DNA from: JAVKMO01 sp031539345
Lineage (GTDB): Bacteria > Bacteroidota > Bacteroidia > Chitinophagales > Chitinophagaceae
Direction of reading: 5' to 3'
DNA: 64,000 nucleotides
Assembly (NCBI GenBank): GCA_031539345.1
Contig: JAVKMO010000004.1
Span: 25,634-89,633, forward strand
Positions 35,101-43,332 of the stretch are shown in pieces (the stretch's first letter is position 1; each line of letters starts with the position of its first letter). The position numbers and the translations under genes are program-made. The notes under the pieces were generated by a model that was not told the origin of the DNA, did not search any database, and saw only the letters and a list, made by a program, of their open reading frames with translations.

Positions 35101-38100
35101 TTTTATTCGTAAAATTGATTTTGTTTGCATGAAAAAAGTGTTCGAAATAAGGGAATAAAAATTTTGACGAGTCCGTATAACCAGTGTTAATTGGTGTTGC
35201 CCAATCAGGTAATGCTTTATAGCCGATTGAATCTGGATTTATGGAAAGAGACATTGTTCGATATTCCCAATCAAGGTCAGATCTGAGTACAATGGTATCT
35301 CTTTTTGTTAGCGTAGCATCTGGACTTGGAACTGCCCCAATTGTAATAATATTATCTATACCTGTCGCTAATCTCGTATCTACGCTGTCATTTGCCGGCC
35401 CAGCAGGAATAGGACTTGTAACGCCAGGACGTGTTTGATACATTAAATGAAACTTATTTTTTTCTTGGTGAAGTTTAATGAGTTTAACAATCCTTTGTTT
35501 AATTGTCGTGTCGCGTACACCGGCTTTCAACACATTGTCATAACCCGAAAATTCCATTACTAAAGTATCTACAATTTCAAATACTTTTTTATTCGTTTTA
35601 CCAGGCTGCATTTGTATATTAAATTTCAAATCTATATTGTTGTTGGCACAAGTTAGGTTTGTTACGACAATACTGTCTGCATTTGTACAAGAGCTTGAAT
35701 AGAAAGTGTCTAATCTCCAAGGAACATCATTTACGGTTTTTCCAGCAGTGAGTGTTACGGACGCTACGCCATTAACAAGTGTGTTATTTGGTTGCATCTG
35801 AAATTGATAACGACTTGTTTTTTCTGCTGCACTTAGTCTGTTATCAGGCTTTACATAGACTTTATAGTTTAAGTAAGGATTGCCATAAGTAGCCACAAAA
35901 TAATTGGCATCGTCATTAACGTTAGCATAACACGGAGGAGTAGTTCCTGTAGCGCTTAGGTTTTTCAAATTTCCTGTAACGCAAAATACAACGCTGTCTT
36001 TGACAAGTGGTATATAATTATTGTATGTTGTATCTGCTTTTGTAGGAGCTGTTGCAATTATGAGCCCATCTGCTCCAGCAATTTTATAGTTTTTATTATC
36101 TGTTGCTCCAGCGGTATTTGTAAAATTGTGCGTAATGCCTAATAATAAAGGGGCTTTAAATAATCTTGCACCTCGTTGTGTTGTAGGGCAATTGGTGCCA
36201 TCTTGTTTACAAGGTCCTGTTTGCGTGAAAATAACAGAGTCATAGTTTTCTACGTCATGTATGGGTGCAGACCGAATAAAATGCTTTTTAGAAGTAAACG
36301 AAATGGTATCAAATGGAACAGACCCCGCTTTGTCAGTAAGGGTAACCCCTTTTTGTAATCTTGCTTTGCGTAATATTGGCGTGTCGATTCTTTCATTGAG
36401 TTCTTTGTTGTCAATTTGAATGTCATAATAGGTATCAGCAGGGATCGTTTGAACACGAAAAGCCCCTAAAACTTGAACTCGAATGCTGTCTGTCGTTTTG
36501 GAAATACTTGAATACTTGCCTGACTGGTTATAATTTCCAGCATTAATGAATGAATCTATAGGTTTATTCCAATCTAATTTAAAAGGGTCTTGTTTAATAC
36601 TCACCACTTTTCTGCCAAACCCAGATGAATACAACTCAATTTTCAATCTGCTTGTATCTAAACTAAAATTGTAATTAGATGGTTTATAGGTTAAGGTTAC
36701 GTCTTGAAATGTATTTGCAGGTCCAGGCAATGGGTCAATAGAAAATTTACTAATAAATGGATCTAGTGCTCCAGAATAATTATAGCGAAAGCCTGCTGTT
36801 GTATTATTGTAATTGGGGTAATTGCTAATAAGAACATTCGGCAGGTTTGTATAAAGAGCCGTATCAGCACAAGTAGAACTAAGAACCGAAGTGATATCAT
36901 CAATACAATCTGGTTTTCTATAGCCAGGAGTGGCTGGTGCTGTAACGATTAAATAAGGCGACGTATCTTTAAAGGCAAACATTTTCATATTTGTAACAAG
37001 TGTGCCTGAACCAGTCGGATAGAAAGGCAAAGGGGTAACCATTTCAAATGAATCACTTGTAATACGTTGCACAGGAGTTGCTGTGCCAGTATTGATTAAT
37101 CTTAACACTGTGGTATCAGGTATCTTTAAAATATAACCATTATCGCCCACTAAAAAGCCTAAGCTATCGGTGGCACTTGCCGTGAAAAAATGTCCCCCAT
37201 TAAATGAAGGTTTAATTTTTTCTAAACTATATGCTTTGTCGAGGCTGAGTTCTGGTTGCCAAGTGTTATCGCTATTGCGATAAACGGCCAAAGGTGTTTT
37301 TATATTTCCGCTTGTTTTTCCAGCCGCAAAAATAGTGCCATTTGCACTATTGGCGATAAACATACCGTTAAAACTTGCTGTTGGGTCGCTGTATTTTTCT
37401 GTCCAATTTGTGCCACCGTTTGTTGTTTCATAAATTTTCCCCTTATCTGTAGCAAAAAAGCCTTTGCTTGTTGATGAAAAATAAATGCTTTTGATGGTAT
37501 CTGTAACACCAGTGGTGATAGTAGTAAAAGTAATGTCTGGAATAGGTGAAGAACCTGTAACACCAGAAACTCTTTTTCCTCCTGTTACGTCATGTGTGAT
37601 TTTTAACATTTTTCCACCAAAGCCACCAACCCAAATATTTGTAGAATCTAAGGCATAAATGCTCGTGAATAGTGTGCCTGCGTTAATTGAAATTACCTGA
37701 ACATTTTCGTTGTTTTTTGACATAAGATCGTCAAAATCCATTTTCGTATCGCTCTTAGTTCTAACAGACGCAGCATTTGCTGAAAAGTTAGTCCAATAAA
37801 AACCATCATAGTATTGAAGAATTCCTTCTCCAATTGCCCAAATATTGTGCCTGATTTTATATCTTAATGAATAAGATTTTGATGCTGGTGCTGGTGTGAA
37901 ATATTCGTCACATCTGAATACGTTTGTAATGGCAATCTGTTGGATGTTTTTTGTGTTATATTCAGAAGTGTTAAAGGTGAAACCAGAAATGCCACCAGAA
38001 GCACCGGCTTCTCCAATCATGTGTAATGAATTGCCATGAGTAGTTGTTGTATCGTAAATAAATTGATGGATAAAACTATTAACTCCTTTTTTCGCTAAAA

Positions 38101-38542
38101 AAGCTCCTCTTATATATTTTTTATTGATGCTCGCATCTGACACGGTTATAGATTGAGGAAAAGTTTGAACGCTGACAATTTCTGTTTGAGAAGGGTTTTG
38201 TGAAACATCAAATTTGCCATCTGTAGGCTCAACCCCAAAAAGAGCTGCTCCCAGACTATCTGTACGAAATCGAATTAAATCATATTCAGCCGGTAATTGA
38301 GGATTGTAAATTAACATACAAATGCTATCGTCTAAGCCAAAAAAAGCCCTTTTTGTATTTGCCACATTGGCAGATAAAATATGTTGTTTAAACGGTAGCG
38401 TATAAGGTGCACGGCGATAAAAATCACCTTTTTCAGACGGCCCACCAGATAGTGGTGTATTGACATCAATTTGAGCGAAAATGCTCTGACTCAAAAGCGT
38501 ACACAATAAAAAGAACGAGAGAAAATGAATTGTTTTTTTCAT
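32108..38542 (-). CDS. 2144-aa secreted protein: YCF48/BNR propeller, BACON-like repeats, T9SS sorting domain
   Basis: A very large exported protein. It has a signal peptide (cleavage near SIFAQ) and a beta-propeller-like part at about residues 280-480 with TNGGTNWTEKY and VGDNGYILKI of the YCF48/BNR type. A long array of roughly 110-170-residue beta-rich repeats follows. Most repeats close with an (I/V)xxxQ(D/E) motif, at about residues 651, 1172, 1342, 1470, 1592, 1704, 1822, 1931 and 2055. This is the pattern of BACON domains. Several repeats carry paired cysteines just before the motif (for example CLKDE...ACKVITIIQ). The end (about 2060-2144, YLIYPSPVQSQLIIKS to MILKQ) is a type IX secretion type A sorting domain. 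It is probably anchored at the cell surface; ligand and role are unknown. Monocistronic, with a terminator. Confidence 0.85.
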   Translation of the reverse strand: MKKTIHFLSFFLLCTLLSQSIFAQIDVNTPLSGGPSEKGDFYRRAPYTLPFKQHILSANVANTKRAFFGLDDSICMLIYNPQLPAEYDLIRFRTDSLGAALFGVEPTDGKFDVSQNPSQTEIVSVQTFPQSITVSDASINKKYIRGAFLAKKGVNSFIHQFIYDTTTTHGNSLHMIGEAGASGGISGFTFNTSEYNTKNIQQIAITNVFRCDEYFTPAPASKSYSLRYKIRHNIWAIGEGILQYYDGFYWTNFSANAASVRTKSDTKMDFDDLMSKNNENVQVISINAGTLFTSIYALDSTNIWVGGFGGKMLKITHDVTGGKRVSGVTGSSPIPDITFTTITTGVTDTIKSIYFSSTSKGFFATDKGKIYETTNGGTNWTEKYSDPTASFNGMFIANSANGTIFAAGKTSGNIKTPLAVYRNSDNTWQPELSLDKAYSLEKIKPSFNGGHFFTASATDSLGFLVGDNGYILKIPDTTVLRLINTGTATPVQRITSDSFEMVTPLPFYPTGSGTLVTNMKMFAFKDTSPYLIVTAPATPGYRKPDCIDDITSVLSSTCADTALYTNLPNVLISNYPNYNNTTAGFRYNYSGALDPFISKFSIDPLPGPANTFQDVTLTYKPSNYNFSLDTSRLKIELYSSGFGRKVVSIKQDPFKLDWNKPIDSFINAGNYNQSGKYSSISKTTDSIRVQVLGAFRVQTIPADTYYDIQIDNKELNERIDTPILRKARLQKGVTLTDKAGSVPFDTISFTSKKHFIRSAPIHDVENYDSVIFTQTGPCKQDGTNCPTTQRGARLFKAPLLLGITHNFTNTAGATDNKNYKIAGADGLIIATAPTKADTTYNNYIPLVKDSVVFCVTGNLKNLSATGTTPPCYANVNDDANYFVATYGNPYLNYKVYVKPDNRLSAAEKTSRYQFQMQPNNTLVNGVASVTLTAGKTVNDVPWRLDTFYSSSCTNADSIVVTNLTCANNNIDLKFNIQMQPGKTNKKVFEIVDTLVMEFSGYDNVLKAGVRDTTIKQRIVKLIKLHQEKNKFHLMYQTRPGVTSPIPAGPANDSVDTRLATGIDNIITIGAVPSPDATLTKRDTIVLRSDLDWEYRTMSLSINPDSIGYKALPDWATPINTGYTDSSKFLFPYFEHFFHANKINFTNKKRSAKVRVCLKDETDANACKVITIIQDSFLLEMPNLVFKTDQINCPDLTVQCFNDNILWLGARLGKKMNVHGRGEKDSTQDIYIRSDYKWEIRAKDSITAVIFDPITGNPDAASIAKGFPSWIGLHSKFPAPIIDSGEYKQVSSTETFRRINFKTVGINNKTSTDYRYDTFLVCIKDSVGETPVGAPKICKKVFAEQEYFDLQIQFLNAEDLGLNGTTQLDQDTLHFRYLTSHIDSLKILTEDTFTIKYFPTVATIEPATSQAKKSVDLFFSTVSATDSVGNSIIYLKPKQNNLGETPILDSFQICLKSVVGVCRKILTTQEPNRLRVVYQQATDTALKIGYRKDAFDSVYIVHDTAIEFKKYDKATSTWIVDAALASNTNFGFKDSVQLSEDLPARNVFKNPSTHKVYLNAKNRNLAIDQLFDSVQVCKAGSTKQCAVIKILQDIPSIQLNRKNTDTIFYSHKANQTGTVQVTSNADWSWQNKDGSTWTTTNSLVDTSATNVPNRNDKTVEFFTINKNVTQIINRDSVRICVDGIGAAPNNTDAQKKKYCKTVAFVQDTAKLNIGKTTNGTDTLFFSYNSLKLDSIKISANDVIEIFDLAPNLSWLDTATNPSINHFVKSTVPPTSTSQRDFLENTSQLYFKSIETNNTKFMRYGKVTVRIKGTNIQKTFVVRQDTPFLKLVGRKVIHLNRRAGENFDGVIVASNTGWTLSSPTRLNRQYDIKDSIGDGTFVYNSTAGIIYDSSESAYLRIKALQNNDYPYRLKDEIYITTLGGGIKDTITVIQDSAYLNFELPKPENNSIYPTSSNPIDGVPSITVPGYANTQFQVKINGNIDWEATNWKWATSNSWNSLVQPKPGVALDPNTNTLIIKANLNNSIESVFPRIDTISLHAILNGRDTVLLRFVIKQDPLQVGIEDNYLIYPSPVQSQLIIKSKNYIPDRAEKGYVYIYDMNGNMIALRPFTNGMIDFDFSVLSTAYYILKVYDGNIYYQTMILKQ

Positions 38543-38600
38543 ATTAGGGTAGTGTGGTTATGAAAATTAGGATTGTTATTAAAGAATAAAAAATTGAAAG

Positions 38601-39536
38601 CTAAAGGGCATGATAGGCTTTTACTAAAACATCAATTTTTGAAAGGCATGATACAATTTCTACAGAATCACTTACGCCGTGTCCTGCTGACCAAATGTCT
38701 TTCCATGCTTTTGGTGTGTTGCCATATCGTTCAGAAAAATCCATCACAGGTTGAATGCTGACTTGTGGGTCTATATTGGCTTGCTGTAAACTATGTTGAA
38801 TGAAATTGGCAGACACGCCAGTTACGGCTTTTGTTGTAACAATGTCGTCAATGGTGCTTTTAACAAGGAGTGCTTTGTATTCAGTGCTTGCGGCACTTTC
38901 TGTTGTCGCAATAAAGTGCGTTCCCATATACACCAAGTCTGCACCTAATAATTGGGCGGCTTTAATTTCTCGTGCTGTGTTAATTCCTCCCGACAAAATG
39001 ATAATGCCGTTGAATATTTTTCTTACCTCGTGAATAAAAGCAAATGGATTTAAATGTCCCGTGTGTCCACCAGCACCAGCACTCAATAAAATCAATCCAT
39101 CAACGCCCGCTTGAATGGCTTTTTGTGCAAACGCAAGGCTACTCACATCAGCAAAAACAAGTCCTCCGTATTCTTTTACCGTAGGCATTACTCTTGATGG
39201 ACTGCCCAATGCGGTAATCACAATTTGTGGTTTATATTTTTTAATCAGTTCTAATTCTTCATCAAAGCGTTCGTACGTTTTGTGAACAATTAAACTTGCT
39301 ACCCAAGGAGCAATTTTTTTTTCTGGGCAGTTTGTTTTTTCACTTTTCAATTGTGTACTGATGTCATCTAAACAAGTAGATAAAGCATCAATCGTTCTTG
39401 AATTTTGAAAAGGATATGCAGCCATTGCTCCATTTGTACAACTTGCGATAACAAGCTCTTTACTGCTAACTAAAAACATAGGAGCAACAATAATTGGCAA
39501 GCGAATAGACGATGAGATATTTTGTGGTAAGGGCAT
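38601..39536 (-). CDS. nitronate monooxygenase-like flavin oxidoreductase (NPD family)
   Basis: A 311-aa TIM-barrel flavoprotein of the nitronate monooxygenase/2-nitropropane dioxygenase-like family. Motifs are LPIIVAPMFLVSSKELV at the N-terminus, LLSAGAGGHTGHLNPFAF, and the FMN-phosphate loop IILSGGINTAREIKAAQLLGADLVYMGT. Related enzymes include FabK and various NADPH:flavin oxidoreductases, so the physiological substrate is not clear. The gene stands alone between the giant secreted protein and the divergent iscU operon. ATG at 39536. Confidence 0.88.
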   Translation of the reverse strand: MPLPQNISSSIRLPIIVAPMFLVSSKELVIASCTNGAMAAYPFQNSRTIDALSTCLDDISTQLKSEKTNCPEKKIAPWVASLIVHKTYERFDEELELIKKYKPQIVITALGSPSRVMPTVKEYGGLVFADVSSLAFAQKAIQAGVDGLILLSAGAGGHTGHLNPFAFIHEVRKIFNGIIILSGGINTAREIKAAQLLGADLVYMGTHFIATTESAASTEYKALLVKSTIDDIVTTKAVTGVSANFIQHSLQQANIDPQVSIQPVMDFSERYGNTPKAWKDIWSAGHGVSDSVEIVSCLSKIDVLVKAYHAL

Positions 39537-39565
39537 AACTAAAATGAGTTCTTAAAAACGTTTCA

Positions 39566-39573
39566 CAAACTTA
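39566..39573 (-). promoter_or_regulatory. candidate -7 promoter box for the flavin oxidoreductase gene
   Basis: On the minus strand the sequence reads TAAGTTTG, an exact fit to TAnnTTTG, about 30 bp before the ATG at 39536. The only -33 candidate is a TTTA some 23 nt upstream, which is weak. Confidence 0.3.
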
Positions 39574-39768
39574 CAGTTTTTGCTTGAAAGGAACGTTAAA
39601 CTTGCGGATACGCTACACATATTTTTTTTACTAACAAAATAGTATTTAGGATAAAAGACAATTTCTCAAACTATTGTGGAGTAAAAAAATATTTCATTCT
39701 TTTTAAATTCAAATTACATTCGTCTTTTTCAATTTTTATTTTGATTCAACTTTTAAAATTTAATTACC

Positions 39769-40188
39769 ATGGCATATTCTGAAAAATTATTAGACCACTA
39801 CAATAACCCTAAAAATGTAGGTTCTTTAGACAAAAACAAAACGTCTGTAGGCACAGGCCTTTCTGGTGCACCAGAATGTGGCGACGTGATGAAACTACAA
39901 ATTGAAATTGACGAGACCACAGGAATTATCAAAGATGCAAAATTTAAAACTTTTGGTTGTGGCTCTGCTATTGCGTCTTCGTCGTTAGCAACAGAATGGT
40001 TAAAAGGAAAAACCATTGACCAAGCGGCGGCTTTTGACAACATGGATTTGGTAGAAGAACTCAACTTGCCACCAGTAAAAATTCACTGTTCTGTATTGGC
40101 AGAAGATGCTATCCGCTCAGCGATTAACGACTATCGCATCAAAAATAATTTGCCAGAATTGGCCTTTGAAGAAAAAGGAATTCACTAA
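39769..40188 (+). CDS. iscU: iron-sulphur cluster scaffold IscU
   Basis: IscU is the scaffold on which [2Fe-2S] clusters are built. The three cluster cysteines are in APECGD, FKTFGCGSA and KIHCSVLAEDA. LPPVKIHC includes the LPPVK motif bound by the HscA chaperone in known systems. Length is 139 aa and the start ATG is at 39769. It leads a plus-strand operon with a 60-aa membrane protein and iscA. The desulphurase iscS is not next to it, so the operon is split relative to the proteobacterial isc order. Confidence 0.96.
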   Translation: MAYSEKLLDHYNNPKNVGSLDKNKTSVGTGLSGAPECGDVMKLQIEIDETTGIIKDAKFKTFGCGSAIASSSLATEWLKGKTIDQAAAFDNMDLVEELNLPPVKIHCSVLAEDAIRSAINDYRIKNNLPELAFEEKGIH

Positions 40189-40231
40189 AGTAGACAAACT
40201 AATTTACCAAAATGTTCAAATGATTTGAATA

Positions 40232-40414
40232 ATGACACAAGCAAATAATGATTATTTTAATCCTATTTTATTAGGGATTTTTACGTACGTTTCAAGTTTG
40301 CAAAAAGTAAATGAATGGATTACTTTTATGGCAGGGTTAGTAACTATCTTTGCTGGTTTGTATCAAATAACCAGATGGATTAAAAATGATTTTTTCACAA
40401 AACCTAAAGAATAA
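40232..40414 (+). CDS. 60-aa membrane protein inside the iscU-iscA operon
   Basis: A 60-residue protein, ATG at 40232, with a single membrane span (about residues 29-48, WITFMAGLVTIFAGLYQI) and a basic end. It lies 43 bp after iscU and 11 bp before iscA, so it is part of the operon. It resembles the 80-aa protein at 4020-4262 over 50 residues without gaps (about 13 identities, including NN, W and YQ). Neither has a known function to my knowledge. It might tether Fe-S assembly at the membrane, or just be a stray small gene; nothing in the sequence decides this. Confidence 0.65.
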   Translation: MTQANNDYFNPILLGIFTYVSSLQKVNEWITFMAGLVTIFAGLYQITRWIKNDFFTKPKE

Positions 40415-40425
40415 AAACGATTCTT

Positions 40426-40758
40426 ATGATTTATGTTGGCGACAAAGCAAAAGTGCAAGTTCAAAAATTACTCGCACAAGCAAATTTAGAAAATGATACA
40501 AGTCATTTTTTAAGAGTCTCTGTTGTGGGAGGAGGCTGTTCTGGTCTAAGTTACAAAATGGATTTTGATAACCACCTCGAACCAAGAGATCAAGTTTTTG
40601 AAGACAATGGTGTGAAGGTTGTTACTGACCTGAAAAGTTTTTTATACCTTGTCAATACAACGCTTGAATTTTCTGACGGACTCAACGGAAAAGGCTTTCA
40701 TTTTAGCAATCCAAATGCGTCAAGAAGTTGTGGGTGTGGCGAAAGTTTTGCAGTATAA
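40426..40758 (+). CDS. iscA: A-type iron-sulphur carrier (IscA/HesB family)
   Basis: A 110-aa A-type carrier that passes Fe-S clusters to target enzymes. The three conserved cysteines are in VGGGCSGLSYKMDFD and the C-terminal SRSCGCGESF. IscA, ErpA and SufA cannot be separated by motifs alone, and iscA is chosen because of the neighbouring iscU. The ATG at 40426 is 11 bp after the 60-aa membrane protein. A terminator follows at 40784-40817. Confidence 0.9.
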   Translation: MIYVGDKAKVQVQKLLAQANLENDTSHFLRVSVVGGGCSGLSYKMDFDNHLEPRDQVFEDNGVKVVTDLKSFLYLVNTTLEFSDGLNGKGFHFSNPNASRSCGCGESFAV

Positions 40759-40783
40759 GCGTTACCATTTGATTTGAAAATTT

Positions 40784-40817
40784 AAAACGCTTTGTTCATT
40801 TAACGAAGCGTTTTTTT
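40784..40817 (+). terminator. intrinsic terminator after iscA
   Basis: Stem AAAACGCTT/AAGCGTTTT, extended by GTT/AAC across one T-G wobble, with a short loop and a T7 tail. It lies 25 bp after iscA and 38 bp before the glyS start. Confidence 0.88.
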
Positions 40818-40854
40818 ATTGTCTTACACGATACATTTAAACAACAAAAATAGA

Positions 40855-42291
40855 ATGACACAAGAAAAAAATATTCTCCCCGCTATTATCGCCCATTGTA
40901 AAGAATACGGTTTTGTTTTTCCATCAAGTGATATTTATGACGGACTAAGTGCGGTATATGATTATGGCTCGAATGGCGTAGAACTCAAAAATAATATCAA
41001 AGAATATTGGTGGAAATCGATGGTGCGTATGCATGATAATATCGTGGGAATTGATGCCGCCATTTTTATGCACCCCGCAACGTGGAAAGCAAGCGGTCAT
41101 ATCGATAATTTTAGCGACCCCATGATTGACAATAAAGAAAGTAAAAAACGGTATCGTGTAGATCATTTAATTGAAGCCCATGCTGCCACATTGTCGAACA
41201 CAGAAGGAGAGAGTTTATTGAAAAAGATGGACGAACTTTTGGTTGCGAATGACTATGACGGTTTGCATCAGTTAATACAAACTTGTGGCATTTCTTGTGC
41301 CGTAAGTGGAACGAAAAATTGGACAGAAATTAGACAATTTAACCTGATGTTTTCTACCAAAGTAGGCAGTGTTGCAGAAGAAGCCAGCGAAGTCTATTTG
41401 CGACCAGAAACAGCACAAGGCATTTTTGTTAATTTTTTAAACGTACAAAAAACAGCCCGTATGAAAATTCCTTTTGGGATTGCTCAAATAGGGAAAGCCT
41501 TTAGGAACGAAATTATCGCCCGTCAATTTATTTTTAGAATGAGAGAGTTTGAGCAAATGGAAATGCAGTTTTTTATCAAACCCGGCACACAAAAAGAATG
41601 GTTTGAACATTGGAAGCAAACCCGCTTAGATTGGCACTTAAAACTCGGCTTTGCGAAAGAAAAATATCGGTTTCACAATCACGTCAAATTAGCGCATTAT
41701 GCAGACGCTGCTTTAGACATAGAGTTTGATTTTCCATTTGGATTTAAAGAATTAGAAGGCATTCATTCACGCACAGATTTTGACTTATCGAGCCATCAAA
41801 AATTGAGTGGAAAAAAACTCACTTATTTTGATACCGACGAAAATAAGCATTACGTGCCTTATGTGATTGAAACGTCGATTGGCTTAGATCGTACTTTTTT
41901 AATGGTTTTATCAGCTTCTTACTGCGAAGAAAAAACAACCACAACAGACGGTGCAGAAGACACGCGCATCGTGCTTAAATTTCCGCCCGCATTGGCACCA
42001 ACAAAATTGGCGATTTTACCTTTAACAAAAAAAGATGGTTTGCCCGAATTAGCCAAACTAATCAGTACGGAATGCAAGTCGCATTTTGCTTGCTTTTATG
42101 ACGAAAAAGACAGCATTGGAAAACGTTACCGCCGTCAAGACGCGATAGGGACTCCGTTTTGTATCACCATTGACCACCAAAGTTTAGAAGACAAAACAAT
42201 CACCATTCGCCACAGAGACAGCATGACGCAAGAACGTATGCCTATTGCTAAAATCAAAGATTTTGTGTTAGAAAAAATACAACTGATATGA
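40855..42291 (+). CDS. glyS: glycine-tRNA ligase, dimeric type
   Basis: A class II glycyl-tRNA synthetase of the alpha2 (eukaryote/archaea-like) type. Motif 1 region follows FVFPSSDIYDGLSAVYDYGSNG; motif 2 is FRNEIIARQFIFRMREFEQMEMQFF; motif 3 is ETSIGLDRTFLMVL. The C-terminal anticodon-binding domain begins near PPALAPTKLAILPL. The ATG at 40855 gives 478 aa. The earlier in-frame TTG at 40819 lies in the terminator tail and is rejected. No partner gene is adjacent. Confidence 0.96.
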   Translation: MTQEKNILPAIIAHCKEYGFVFPSSDIYDGLSAVYDYGSNGVELKNNIKEYWWKSMVRMHDNIVGIDAAIFMHPATWKASGHIDNFSDPMIDNKESKKRYRVDHLIEAHAATLSNTEGESLLKKMDELLVANDYDGLHQLIQTCGISCAVSGTKNWTEIRQFNLMFSTKVGSVAEEASEVYLRPETAQGIFVNFLNVQKTARMKIPFGIAQIGKAFRNEIIARQFIFRMREFEQMEMQFFIKPGTQKEWFEHWKQTRLDWHLKLGFAKEKYRFHNHVKLAHYADAALDIEFDFPFGFKELEGIHSRTDFDLSSHQKLSGKKLTYFDTDENKHYVPYVIETSIGLDRTFLMVLSASYCEEKTTTTDGAEDTRIVLKFPPALAPTKLAILPLTKKDGLPELAKLISTECKSHFACFYDEKDSIGKRYRRQDAIGTPFCITIDHQSLEDKTITIRHRDSMTQERMPIAKIKDFVLEKIQLI

Positions 42292-42424
42292 CATTTAAAT
42301 TCCTGCCAATTGATTCTATATTCTTTGAAATAGTTTGCTAATCGTTTCATTGATTAGAAATGCCATTTTCAAATAGATTGCTTATGCCCTCAATGTTAAG
42401 AAACTCACATTGCAGGTAGGCATT

Positions 42425-42829
42425 TTAGAGTTCTGTATTATTTTGTGGTCGATGTTGCCAAATAGCCAAAAATTGTCCTGTGGACATTTTTCTTGCTGAA
42501 TTTTTAGCCTTGTCTGCATATGCTCCTGTAAATAATTCGTCAATTGTTTCAAACCAAAGTTGTAGCCATGTTCCAAAATGTTTTTGTTCAATGCTATAAT
42601 TAAGGTTTTTATCAACATTAATATGTTTTTGTGTTGGGCTACCCTTAAATTTAGCGACCCCAAACAAATTAGTTTCCCAAAAATCAGCCAATCTTTCAAG
42701 GTGTAATGGCCACATATTTTCTGGTATATGGCTATTAAAAATAGGACCAAGCAGTTCGTCTTTGCGAATTTTTGAGTAAAAACAATTCACTAAAACTTCT
42801 ATATCTGCTCTTCTTTCAATTTCTCTCAT
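42425..42829 (-). CDS. group III truncated haemoglobin
   Basis: A 134-aa 2/2 globin of the group III type. Landmarks are LVNCFYSKIRKDELLGPIF, NMWPLHLERLADFWETNLFG, and the proximal histidine region KHFGTWLQLWFETIDELFTG. The closing MSTGQFLAIWQ is usual. Group III globins are linked to oxygen or nitric-oxide/peroxide chemistry in microaerobic stress; function here is inferred. It starts 11 bp after a cupin gene on the same strand, a pairing that fits a small stress operon. About 130 bp between this gene and glyS (convergent) hold a short hairpin but no gene. Confidence 0.92.
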   Translation of the reverse strand: MREIERRADIEVLVNCFYSKIRKDELLGPIFNSHIPENMWPLHLERLADFWETNLFGVAKFKGSPTQKHINVDKNLNYSIEQKHFGTWLQLWFETIDELFTGAYADKAKNSARKMSTGQFLAIWQHRPQNNTEL

Positions 42830-42840
42830 TCTAAATAAAA

Positions 42841-43182
42841 TTAACTTTCTAAAACACTTTTAAGTCGTTCTACTTTGTCAAGTTTTGATAGCGTTAAACG
42901 GATGATTGAGCTTTGAAGTGCCATTAAATCGTGTGGCACATCTCCCTCTAAGGCAATGATATCTCCACTTTTCAATGTTGATTTTTCTCCTTGTACGCCC
43001 AATTCAATGCTACCTTCTAAAAGGTGAAGTAAAATTGGGAAAGGTGTTTTATGTTCTTTCATCACTTGTCCAACATTCATAAGAATTTGTATTTCTTTTG
43101 AAAAAGACGTTTCTATGATAATTTTGGTTTTGACACGCATTTCATCAAATGTAATTTCGTCTTTAAATGAATTTATATTCAT
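42841..43182 (-). CDS. cupin-domain protein
   Basis: A 113-aa single cupin. The two cupin motifs are partly kept: HKTPFPILLHLLEGSIELGVQGE and LKSGDIIALEGDVPHDLMA. One metal-binding histidine of motif 1 (VMKEHKT) and one in motif 2 (PH) are present. It may be a metal-binding sensor or a small ligand-binding protein. It is directly upstream of the truncated haemoglobin gene and probably expressed with it. ATG at 43182. The 150-bp gap to parE must hold its promoter, but no box stands out. Confidence 0.85.
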   Translation of the reverse strand: MNINSFKDEITFDEMRVKTKIIIETSFSKEIQILMNVGQVMKEHKTPFPILLHLLEGSIELGVQGEKSTLKSGDIIALEGDVPHDLMALQSSIIRLTLSKLDKVERLKSVLES

Positions 43183-43332
43183 AATGCGTGGTTTTTATGC
43201 TTTTCTAAGGTAGGGGTTTTAAGAAGAATGAACTAATTTTAATGAACACAAAAGTTGATGCGAATAAGCATCGGTATTTTTTTGTCTATGGATTACACTT
43301 TTTTGTATGAACTTATTTTAGGAAAACATAAT

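Noticed and set aside
32108..38542. Forward-strand frames inside the giant gene, such as 33428-33775
   Set aside because: They are antisense shadows without signal, motif or start context, and the minus-strand frame is continuous over 6.4 kb.
40819..40854. TTG start extending glyS by 12 residues
   Set aside because: The TTG lies in the T tail of the iscA terminator, and the ATG at 40855 matches the family start.
42343..42362. CTAATC/GATTAG hairpin after glyS
   Set aside because: A 6-bp stem without a T run; too weak to call a terminator, although glyS must end near here.
43257..43272. Hairpin GATGC-GCATC between parE and the cupin gene
   Set aside because: Only a 5-bp stem, and no T run on the minus strand where parE would need termination.
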